Of a stretch of 7,006 bases of DNA, positions 1 to 6,569 are shown piece after piece. Where the stretch lies: assembly GCA_030049955.1 (NCBI GenBank), contig JASIJX010000510.1:1-7006 (forward strand), in the 5' to 3' direction. The stretch's first letter is position 1, and each line of letters begins with the position of its first letter. The DNA is from Acidobacteriaceae bacterium (GTDB taxonomy: Bacteria; Acidobacteriota; Terriglobia; Terriglobales; Acidobacteriaceae). The notes beneath the pieces are model-generated. The model made no database searches. It had not been told where the DNA came from and was given only the letters and a program-made list of their open reading frames with translations. Made by a program: the position numbers and the translations under genes.

Positions 1-872
1 CCGGCGGCAAGCAGACGTTCGATGTTGCCTCGGTGCGGAAAAACATTTCCGGACGAACCTACAGCAATTTTTCGCTCGATAACGGGAACGCATACTTTGT
101 CATTCACAAGGATGATGCAATGGCTCCGCCGGGCAGTCTGTTTTCCGCGAGCAATCAGCCGCTGATCCGCTACATCATCTTCGCCTATAAGTTGAGCGGA
201 ACCCAGGAGCTGGCCCTGCGCTTCAATGTCTATGCCGGCCTTGGGCTGCATGTGCCGGGTTGGGTGAAGAACGATGGCTATGACATTGAGGCGCGCGCCC
301 CAGGCGCAGCGACAAAGGATCAGATGAGGCTGATGATGCAGAGCCTGCTGGCGGACCGGTTCAATCTGGCGGTGCATTGGGAGACACGCGAAGCTCCGGT
401 ATTTGGCTTGGAGTTGGAGAAGCCCGGAAAATTGGGTCCGCAACTCACGGAGCATCCAACAAGCGACAACTGCGCGGCAACTCTCACTCCAGCCAGCTCC
501 GCGCCGGGCGGGCAGTCTGCTTCACCGGCAGCCATTCCGTGCGGAGAAATTGCGCACCTTCCGGCCGGCGATCCGGGAGCCCGGCGATTTGGCGGACGCA
601 ACGTATCTTTGACCATGCTTGCTGAATCATTGCCCACGCAGACGGGCCTTGTCATAATTCCCCGCCCGGTGATCGACAAAACCGGTCTCAAAGGAGATTA
701 CGACTTTGCGCTGGAGTGGACCCCAGAGGACACAAGCGAAGTGAATAACCACGAGACGGGCGGTACGTTTCTCCAGGCATTGAAGAGCCAGCTCGGACTG
801 AAGCTTCGCCCCGAAAAAGGCCCCATCGAGGTGCTGGTGATCGACCACGTGGAACCACCTTCGCCGAATTGA
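1..872 (+). CDS. DUF3738 (TIGR03435) family protein, 5' partial
   Basis: The C-terminal 289 codons of a protein whose start lies left of the window. The reading frame begins at base 3 and is open from there. A GTG at 33 is a poor start, because the preceding codons spell the family's opening motif FDVASV (residues 6-11 of the visible part). Further family marks follow in order: LLADRF with a downstream HWETRE (near 115-128), IDKTGLKGDYDF (from 224), a WTPED segment, FLQALKSQLGLKL, and the terminal VIDHVEPPSPN (279-289). Two cysteines at 157 and 180 bracket a low-complexity Ser/Ala/Pro insert and could form a disulfide if the protein is exported. The family is expanded in Acidobacteria and has no established biochemical role. 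The signal peptide expected of exported members would be off the window. The next gene is 251 bases downstream. Family assignment is firm; function is unknown. Confidence 0.92.
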   Translation, partial: GGKQTFDVASVRKNISGRTYSNFSLDNGNAYFVIHKDDAMAPPGSLFSASNQPLIRYIIFAYKLSGTQELALRFNVYAGLGLHVPGWVKNDGYDIEARAPGAATKDQMRLMMQSLLADRFNLAVHWETREAPVFGLELEKPGKLGPQLTEHPTSDNCAATLTPASSAPGGQSASPAAIPCGEIAHLPAGDPGARRFGGRNVSLTMLAESLPTQTGLVIIPRPVIDKTGLKGDYDFALEWTPEDTSEVNNHETGGTFLQALKSQLGLKLRPEKGPIEVLVIDHVEPPSPN

Positions 873-923
873 CGTAATGCTGTAAAGGCAGCTTTGCGGG
901 AACAAAAAGTTCAGCCGGGGTGT

Positions 924-937
924 CTAAGTAACTAAGT
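924..937. promoter_or_regulatory. Operator-like direct repeat / imperfect palindrome
   Basis: Within the 251-base gap between two DUF3738 genes, CTAAGT occurs twice (924-929 and 932-937), separated by AA. The same stretch is an imperfect palindrome centred on A930, with five of six flanking positions pairing. It is AT-richer than its surroundings and lies about 190 bases upstream of the next start codon. This arrangement suits a dimeric repressor site, but no regulator is known for it and no convincing -35/-10 pair was found beside it. The rest of 873-1123 shows nothing firm: a 4-bp stem near 879-892 is too weak to call a terminator. Confidence 0.25.
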
Positions 938-1109
938 TCTGGGGCCGCATATCTGCACCTTTCCTTTGTCGTTTGCACAGGCGTTGGGATTTTCTTTTCA
1001 AACTGGACCATGACCAACGCAACAGAGAAGCGTCTCAAGGTGTATTCTTTCGAGATTCCGCGAAAATGAAGATTGGGCCTGTTGCGCAGTTTGCGGCAGG
1101 GTGTGCAAA

Positions 1110-1115
1110 AAGGAG
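1110..1115 (+). promoter_or_regulatory. Ribosome binding site fixing the start at 1124
   Basis: AAGGAG sits 8 bases before the ATG at 1124. This strong Shine-Dalgarno match selects that ATG over the in-frame TTG at 1073. The TTG would add 17 residues in front of a good signal peptide. Confidence 0.75.
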
Positions 1116-1123
1116 CTTTCTCG

Positions 1124-2398
1124 ATGAGAACCGAAGAGTCAGCACGGAAACCCGCCGCCGCGAAGCTCGCGCTCGCAGGCTGCGCAGCAATCGCGCTTCT
1201 GGTTGCGGCAGCCTGCGCCGGCGCGCAGGCGCCAAAGCCGGCAGAAGCGGCGCAATCCGCACCCGCATCAACGCCGCAATCGGCGCAGGACATCACAGGC
1301 ATCTGGCAGGGCACGCTGCATGTTCCGCAAGCCAATCTCGATCTGCGCATCGTCAATAAGATCACGAAAGATGATAAGGGCGAGCTAAAGGTACTCGATT
1401 ACAGCATTGATCAGGGTGGCATGCCGCTCCCTGCTTCCAAGGCAAGCTTTGAGGGAGGCGTGTTCAAGTATTCGATCGAGCAGATCGGCGGCACGTATCA
1501 AGGAACAATGTCGCCCGATGGAAAAACAATTACCGGCACATGGACCCAAGGACCGAATCCACTGCCCCTGAACCTTGCGCGCACCGCGCCCGATGCAGCG
1601 TGGCCAATTCCCGAGCCGCCCAAGCCGATGGCCGCCGACGCCGATCCTTCCTTCGAAGTGGCGACGATCAAGCCGAACGACTCCGGTGCAACGCAGATGC
1701 GTGGCCTGGTGATCCGCGGTCGCGAATTTCGCACCAACGCTTCGTCCCTTCAGGACCTGATCGCGTTCGGATACAGCGTGCAGGCGAAGCAGATCGTCGA
1801 CGGTCCGGCGTGGATGTCTTCGGACCGGTACGACATTCTGGCAGTTCCGGATACACCGGGAGTACCCAATGCCGAGCAAGTCCGGGTAATGATCCGCAAG
1901 CTGCTGGCGGATCGGTTCAAGCTCACCTTCCATCACGAACAGCGCGAAATGTCAGCTTATGTTCTGGAGGTCGCCAAATCGGGAGAAAAGCTCGCTCCGA
2001 CTGTGAGCAAGGGAAACCTGCCCGGGCTCGGTTTCAGGCCAGGTACTGACGGCCTCACTATGATGGCAATGAATGCCTCAATGGCCGATTTCACCGGCTT
2101 TCTTCAGGTCCTCGTTTTGGACCGTCCCGTGGTCGACCGTACCAACCTCACAGGCAAGTACGACCTGAAATGTACTTTCACACCCGACGATTCGCAATTT
2201 AACGGACATCCACCACGCTTGCCGGCGGCCAATAGCGCTGCCGGTGGCGCTGACGGGGTGACGCCAGCAGCCGAAACCGCCGCTGCGCCAAGCTTATTTG
2301 AGGCAATGGAACAGCAGTTGGGGCTGAAGCTGACTGCACAAAAGACTGGCGTAGATGTAATCGTGATCGACCACGTGGAAAAACCATCTCCTAATTAG
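1124..2398 (+). CDS. Exported two-domain protein: beta-rich N-terminal domain + DUF3738
   Basis: A 424-residue protein starting at an ATG with AAGGAG 8 bases upstream. Residues 1-36 look like a signal peptide: a charged start, a hydrophobic run around 15-32, and likely cleavage near AGAQA. A Pro/Ala/Ser/Gln linker follows. Residues about 56-152 form a small beta-rich domain (GIWQGTLHV, SIDQGGMPLP, GGTYQGTMSPDGKTITGTW, LPLNLAR). It resembles the domain that precedes the alpha/beta-hydrolase in many exported S33-type hydrolases, but no hydrolase domain is present here. Residues about 176-424 are DUF3738: FEVATIKPND, PAWMSSDRYDI, LLADRFKLTFHHEQRE, LDRPVVDRTNLTGKYD, LFEAMEQQLGLKL and terminal VIDHVEKPSPN. 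The 367-388 insert is Ala/Gly/Pro-rich. Role unknown; a periplasmic or surface binding function is a guess. It probably leads the following genes as an operon (59-base gap). Confidence 0.93.
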   Translation: MRTEESARKPAAAKLALAGCAAIALLVAAACAGAQAPKPAEAAQSAPASTPQSAQDITGIWQGTLHVPQANLDLRIVNKITKDDKGELKVLDYSIDQGGMPLPASKASFEGGVFKYSIEQIGGTYQGTMSPDGKTITGTWTQGPNPLPLNLARTAPDAAWPIPEPPKPMAADADPSFEVATIKPNDSGATQMRGLVIRGREFRTNASSLQDLIAFGYSVQAKQIVDGPAWMSSDRYDILAVPDTPGVPNAEQVRVMIRKLLADRFKLTFHHEQREMSAYVLEVAKSGEKLAPTVSKGNLPGLGFRPGTDGLTMMAMNASMADFTGFLQVLVLDRPVVDRTNLTGKYDLKCTFTPDDSQFNGHPPRLPAANSAAGGADGVTPAAETAAAPSLFEAMEQQLGLKLTAQKTGVDVIVIDHVEKPSPN

Positions 2399-2437
2399 CC
2401 TCGATCGAGCCAGCCCATGAGGAGATGGATTTTCCCC

Positions 2438-2446
2438 AGGTGAGGA
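2438..2446 (+). promoter_or_regulatory. Probable ribosome binding site for the gene at 2458
   Basis: AGGTGAGGA lies about 11 bases before the ATG at 2458. The spacing is slightly long. The alternative ATG at 2425 has GAGGAG touching it (2419-2424), which is too close to work normally, and the in-frame GTG at 2440 has no well-spaced site. The site therefore favours 2458. Confidence 0.45.
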
Positions 2447-2457
2447 ATCGGATTTCG

Positions 2458-3318
2458 ATGCGCGGTTGGAAAACATGCGCGGCGGTGCTGCTTTTTATCC
2501 CGGCGTTCGCCCTGCACAGTCAATCGAATGCGGCGACAACCTCACGAACCGCCGCACCACAATTGCCCGCGTTCGACGTCGCGTCCATCAAGCCATATTC
2601 GTCTTCGTCAAACGAGATGAGGATCGGCATGGGCGAAACGGGTGACGGCTTCAAGATCACAGGCATGCCGATGCACATGATCGTTCGCGAAGCTTTCGGC
2701 GTAACCAACGACCGTCTGCTCGGCGAACCCGCCTGGGTCGGCACATCCCGGTATGACATCGAAACCAAGGTCGCGCCGGAGGATGCTCCGAAGCTCAAAC
2801 AACTTACGCAGGAACAGCGCTGGGCCATGCTCGTGCCGGTTCTCGAAGACAGATGCGCGCTGAAATTTCATCACGAAACCAGAGAGCTGACGGTCTACAC
2901 GCTGGTTGTGGCAAAGGGCGGATCGAAGCTGCAGCCGTCGGAGCATGCGAACGCTGGAGTGCAACAGGAACCGCCGCAGAAAGCAAGCGCCGGGATAAGC
3001 ATCGGGGATAAAGGTCTCACGATGAGCGGGCACGGGGCCTCGATCGCGTCCATTGCGCGGTTCATTTCGTTCGACCTTGGCAGCACTGTCGTCGATAAGA
3101 CGGGACTGACGGGCACATACGACTACACGCTCTCGTTCGCCCCTGACGAAAGTATGCGTGCGGGGTTACTGCCGTCCGGCAGCGGCACGCTGCCCGAAGC
3201 GCAGGGCCCGTCGATCTTCTCAGCCGTGCAGGAACAGCTCGGATTGAAATTGGAAGCGAAGAAGGAGCCGGTGGATGTGGTCGTCATCGACCACATTGAA
3301 CCACCATCGGCGAATTGA
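2458..3318 (+). CDS. Exported DUF3738 (TIGR03435) family protein
   Basis: A 286-residue single-domain family member. From ATG 2458 the protein begins with a compact signal peptide (MRGWKTC, then a hydrophobic stretch to about residue 19, probable cleavage near SQSNA). The in-frame ATG at 2425 would add 11 residues in front of it and remains possible. The family marks run in order: AFDVASIKPY (38-47), GEPAWVGTSRYDIE (89-102), LKFHHETREL (135-144), VVDKTGLTGTYDY (211-223), PSIFSAVQEQLGLKLE (251-266) and terminal VIDHIEPPSAN. The usual ADRF segment reads EDRC (130-133), which is unusual. This gene lies 59 bases after the two-domain paralogue, and its TGA is overlapped by the next short frame. 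The paralogues share motifs but little overall identity, so the duplication is old. Family assignment is firm; function unknown. Confidence 0.93.
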   Translation: MRGWKTCAAVLLFIPAFALHSQSNAATTSRTAAPQLPAFDVASIKPYSSSSNEMRIGMGETGDGFKITGMPMHMIVREAFGVTNDRLLGEPAWVGTSRYDIETKVAPEDAPKLKQLTQEQRWAMLVPVLEDRCALKFHHETRELTVYTLVVAKGGSKLQPSEHANAGVQQEPPQKASAGISIGDKGLTMSGHGASIASIARFISFDLGSTVVDKTGLTGTYDYTLSFAPDESMRAGLLPSGSGTLPEAQGPSIFSAVQEQLGLKLEAKKEPVDVVVIDHIEPPSAN

Positions 3319-3536
3319 ATGTGAGCGAAACGCCGGGAGCTGCGTCTTCCGGTCAGCGCCGCGGAATCAGCACTCACCGCAGTCTTTCTAAGGACGATGC
3401 GATGCAAGCAGGGCCAACTCTTCCCTCAATCTTTACGGCCATTCAAGATCAACTTGGATTAAGTCTCGAAAGTAAGATGGTGACCGTGGACGTGTTTGTA
3501 ATCGACCACGTCAACCAGCAGCCGGCGGAAAACTAA
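3315..3536 (+). pseudogene. Truncated DUF3738 C-terminal remnant
   Basis: A 73-codon open frame beginning with TTG at 3315, which overlaps the TGA of the preceding gene (3316-3318). An ATG at 3402 is an alternative start. From about residue 24 it aligns to the last part of DUF3738: SLSKDDAMQAGPTLPSIFTA, IQDQLGLSLESK, then VDVFVIDHVNQQPAEN, again ending in Asn. The FDVASIKP, ADRF/FHHE and DKTGLTG regions and the signal peptide are missing, so about three quarters of the family length is gone. The first 23 codons show no family similarity. It differs clearly from the end of the gene just upstream, so it is not a recent tandem copy of it. The most likely reading is the relic of another paralogue. 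A translated small protein coupled to the upstream stop is possible but less likely, since no clear ribosome binding site is visible. Confidence 0.7.
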
Positions 3537-3594
3537 GTTGCGGGAATACGGGAACAAAATCGCGGAGCACGAACCGCGGGAGAGACAACGGCAA

Positions 3595-6567
3595 ATGCAT
3601 CGAGCTCGACATTTTATGCTTGCCTTGGCATTGCTTACCTTTTCGACGTTCGCCATGGCATCGACCTATCGCGGCGTCGTCACGTTTGGCGGATTGCCGC
3701 TGCCGGGAGCGACCGTCACGGCCACGCAAGGCGGTAAGACGTTCACCGCCGTCGCCGACCCAAATGGCGCATTTTCATTCGATGACCTGCCCGACGGCAA
3801 GTGGACCATCACCGTCCAGATGCAGTGCTTCGAGCCGCTCCACGCCGACATCACTGTAACGCCGAAGCTGCCGGCCGCCGCCTGGGAGATGAAGCTGCTG
3901 CCAATGAATCAGCTCCAGGCCAGCGCGCAGAAGGTGAAGCCAATGATGGCGCTTCCGCCTGTTCCAGCCCTGGTGCAGGAGAAGAAGCCGGATGCAGCAG
4001 GCCCAACCGAGATTCCTAAAGCTCCGGAGGAAAACGAGCAGAGCGCCGACGGCCTGGTTGTGCAGGGCAGCGTGAACAACGCGGCGACTTCCGTTTACTC
4101 CACCAACCCAGCCTTCGGAAACAGGCGCCCAGGCGGCAAGGCGCTTTACACCGGCGGCATTGCGGCCTTCGTCGAAAACTCCGCGCTAGATGCGCGGCCA
4201 TACTCGCTGAGCGGCAGTGAAGCGTCCAAACCCGCCTACAGTGATTTCACCGGCGTAGCCACGCTGCAGGGGCCCATCGACATTCCGCGCCTGATGCCGC
4301 GCGGGCCGAATTTATTCGCCTCCTACCAGTGGACGCGCAACAGCAGCTCGCAGATCCTCACCGGCATTGTGCCCACCGTGGACGAGCGGAACGGTATCGT
4401 ACCTGGCTTCACTCCATTCACCGTCAACACGCAGGCGGCTTCTCTGCTCCAGTACTATCCACTGCCCAACCTGGCCAATGGATCGCCATACAACTATCAG
4501 GCGCCGATGCTGAGCAGCTCGCACCAGGATGCTCCGCAAGTTCGCCTGGACAAAACACTGAGCCGTAAAGACGAGGTATACGGCCGCTTCAGCCTGCAGA
4601 GCACGCGCGCCGACAGCGTCAACCTCTTCGGATTCGTCGATCACACTGGCACGCTGGGCATTAACAGCAATATCCACTGGGCCCACCGTCTCAAGCCGCG
4701 CGTGTTTGTATATACGGGCTATACCTTTAGCCGCCTGCGCACTGAGGTGACGCCCTACTTCGAGAATCGCGCGAACATCTCCGGCAATGCCGGCATCACC
4801 GGTAACGATCAGGATTCGACCAACTGGGGTCCGCCGTCCTTGAATTTTTCAAGCGGCATCGCCGGCCTGAGCGACGCCAACAGCGCCTTCAACCGCAACC
4901 GCACCGACGACTTCACCGCATCCATGGCGATCTATCGCAGCAAGCACAACGTCACCATCGGTGGCGAGTTTCGCAAGCAGGAGTACAACGTACTCTCCCA
5001 GGAGAATCCGCGCGGCACATTCACGTTCAACGGCGAGGCAACCGGTTCCGATCTTGTTGATTTTCTCACCGGCGTTCCCGACACCAGCGCCATCGCCTAC
5101 GGCAATGCCGATAAATACTTCCGCGAGCCGGTCTACGCCGCTTACGTCAATGATGATTGGCGCGTGCTGCCCATCCTGAGCATCAACTGGGGCATTCGGT
5201 GGGATTACGGCGCGCCAATGACAGAGCTCTTCGGCCGCCTGGTGAATCTCGACGTGGCCAATGGATTCACCTCCGTAGCGCCAGTCACAGGCAGCAATCC
5301 AGTCGGCTCCATCACCGGCCAGCACTATCCTGCTTCGCTCATCCGTCCCGACCGCAGCATGGTCGAACCGAAAATCGGCATCAGTTGGCGTCCCATTCCC
5401 GCATCAACTGTCGTCATCCGCACCGGTTACGGCATCTATCCCGATACCTCGGTCTATCAGAATATTGTTTTGGAGATGGCGCAGCAGGCGCCGCTCTCGA
5501 AAAGCCTGAGCGTGGATAACAGCGCCGCATGCCCGCTAACACTGGCGAATGGATTCATTCCCTGCTCTGCCGTCACCAGCCAGACATTCGGCATCGACCC
5601 CAACTTCCGCATTGGCTACAACCAGGAGTGGCAGTTGCAGGTGCAGCGCGACCTTCCCTGGGCGATGCAGATGACGGCCACCTACCTCGGCATCAAAGGC
5701 ACGCATGGCCCGCAGGAGATTCTGCCCAACAGCTATCCGCTGGGCGAAACCAATCCCTGCCCGGGTTGCTCCTCGGGATTTGTGTACGAAACCTCAGGCG
5801 GCACTTCGATGCGCAACGCGGGCGAACTCCAGTTGCGGCGCCGTTTGCGCGGCGGCCTGGCTGCATCGCTCGCCTACACCTATTCGAAATCGATCGACGA
5901 CGACGCCTATCTGGGTGGCCAGGGACACACGATCGCCAGCAGCGGCCAGACGCAGTCGGCAAACTTGACATCGCCCACGGCAACAATTGCGCAGAACTGG
6001 CTCGATCTGCGGGCCGAGCGTTCTCTTTCGTCTTTTGACCAGCGCAATCTGCTGAGCGCCCAGGCGCAGTACACCACCGGTCAGGGGATCGAAGGCGGAA
6101 CCTTGCTCAGCGGCTGGCGCGGTCGCGCGTTCAAGGAGTGGACGGTGCAAGGAACCCTCAGCTTCGGATCAGGCCTGCCCGAGACTCCGTTGTATCCGGC
6201 CACAGTTCCAGGCACAGGATTCACAAGCATCATCCGGCCCAACCTCACCGGCGCCTCCATCTACACTTCCGGTTCGAGCACTCACCTGAATGCCGCGGCA
6301 TTTGCCGAGCCGATCGGCCAGTGGGGAACGGCAGGCCGAAACTCAATCACCGGTCCCGATCAGTTCTCCTTCAACAGCACGCTTGCCCGCACCTTCCGCC
6401 CGCATGGAAAGACGTATCTCGATTTCGCGCTTGAATCGACCAACACCTTCAACCATGCGACGTTTTCAAACTGGAACAATTACTTTGGCAACGCGCTGTT
6501 CGGCACGCCGACTTCGCCCAACGCCATGCGCAGTTTGCAAATCACCATGCACCTGAGGTTCCAATGA
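3595..6567 (+). CDS. TonB-dependent receptor-like (Oar-like) outer-membrane protein, apparently without plug
   Basis: A 990-residue predicted outer-membrane beta-barrel. ATG 3595 is chosen because it opens a good signal peptide (MHRARHFMLALALLTFSTF, cleavage near AMAS, residue 23) with GGGAGAG about 10 bases upstream. An in-frame TTG at 3538 would put 19 mostly charged residues before it. Residues about 24-95 are a carboxypeptidase-regulatory-like beta-sandwich (GVVTFGGLPLPGATVTAT, DPNGAFSFDDLPDGKWTI). Residues about 104-160 are a Pro/Lys/Glu-rich linker. From about 175 to the end is barrel sequence typical of large acidobacterial receptors: NSALDARPYSLSG, LQGPIDIPRL, VPTVDERNG, LLQYYPLPN, a long alternating-hydrophobic middle, and a C-terminus FNHATFSNW...LQITMHLRFQ. 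The stretch after DERNG is shorter than in usual relatives. No standard plug or TonB box is visible. Cysteine pairs at 646/657 and 722/725 fall in likely surface loops. The substrate is not predictable. The VWA gene overlaps its stop. Confidence 0.9.
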   Translation: MHRARHFMLALALLTFSTFAMASTYRGVVTFGGLPLPGATVTATQGGKTFTAVADPNGAFSFDDLPDGKWTITVQMQCFEPLHADITVTPKLPAAAWEMKLLPMNQLQASAQKVKPMMALPPVPALVQEKKPDAAGPTEIPKAPEENEQSADGLVVQGSVNNAATSVYSTNPAFGNRRPGGKALYTGGIAAFVENSALDARPYSLSGSEASKPAYSDFTGVATLQGPIDIPRLMPRGPNLFASYQWTRNSSSQILTGIVPTVDERNGIVPGFTPFTVNTQAASLLQYYPLPNLANGSPYNYQAPMLSSSHQDAPQVRLDKTLSRKDEVYGRFSLQSTRADSVNLFGFVDHTGTLGINSNIHWAHRLKPRVFVYTGYTFSRLRTEVTPYFENRANISGNAGITGNDQDSTNWGPPSLNFSSGIAGLSDANSAFNRNRTDDFTASMAIYRSKHNVTIGGEFRKQEYNVLSQENPRGTFTFNGEATGSDLVDFLTGVPDTSAIAYGNADKYFREPVYAAYVNDDWRVLPILSINWGIRWDYGAPMTELFGRLVNLDVANGFTSVAPVTGSNPVGSITGQHYPASLIRPDRSMVEPKIGISWRPIPASTVVIRTGYGIYPDTSVYQNIVLEMAQQAPLSKSLSVDNSAACPLTLANGFIPCSAVTSQTFGIDPNFRIGYNQEWQLQVQRDLPWAMQMTATYLGIKGTHGPQEILPNSYPLGETNPCPGCSSGFVYETSGGTSMRNAGELQLRRRLRGGLAASLAYTYSKSIDDDAYLGGQGHTIASSGQTQSANLTSPTATIAQNWLDLRAERSLSSFDQRNLLSAQAQYTTGQGIEGGTLLSGWRGRAFKEWTVQGTLSFGSGLPETPLYPATVPGTGFTSIIRPNLTGASIYTSGSSTHLNAAAFAEPIGQWGTAGRNSITGPDQFSFNSTLARTFRPHGKTYLDFALESTNTFNHATFSNWNNYFGNALFGTPTSPNAMRSLQITMHLRFQ

Positions 6568-6569
6568 TG
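6555..6569 (+). promoter_or_regulatory. Overlapping stop/start with ribosome binding site (translational coupling)
   Basis: GAGG at 6555-6558 precedes ATGATG at 6564-6569, and the receptor's TGA (6565-6567) lies inside this hexamer. Either ATG keeps the same frame for the VWA protein, with 5- or 8-base spacing to GAGG. The arrangement is typical of translationally coupled genes. Confidence 0.7.

Noticed and set aside
33..35. GTG as the start of the first gene
   Set aside because: The family's FDVASV motif is encoded in frame just upstream, so the true start must be outside the window.
846..853. CCACGTGG palindrome, seen again in the next paralogue
   Set aside because: It encodes the conserved DHVE residues at the C-terminus, so coding constraint explains the repetition.
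879..897. Possible terminator hairpin after the first DUF3738 gene
   Set aside because: The stem is only 4 base pairs and is not followed by a T run.
1010..1069. A 19-codon ATG frame in the gap, possibly a leader peptide
   Set aside because: It has no ribosome binding site and no regulatory codon run or attenuator-like hairpin after it.
973..1359. A 128-codon + strand frame overlapping the start of the two-domain gene
   Set aside because: It is Arg/Ala-rich out-of-frame translation of the signal peptide and linker coding region, with no family signal.
688..1365. A 225-codon open frame on the - strand
   Set aside because: It covers the end of one DUF3738 gene, the gap and the start of the next. 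Its composition (Ala/Cys/Arg-rich, no domain) is what the antisense of GC-rich coding sequence gives.
4849..5325. A 158-codon open frame on the - strand inside the receptor gene
   Set aside because: It lies wholly antisense to a well-supported barrel coding sequence, with no recognisable domain or plausible start signal.
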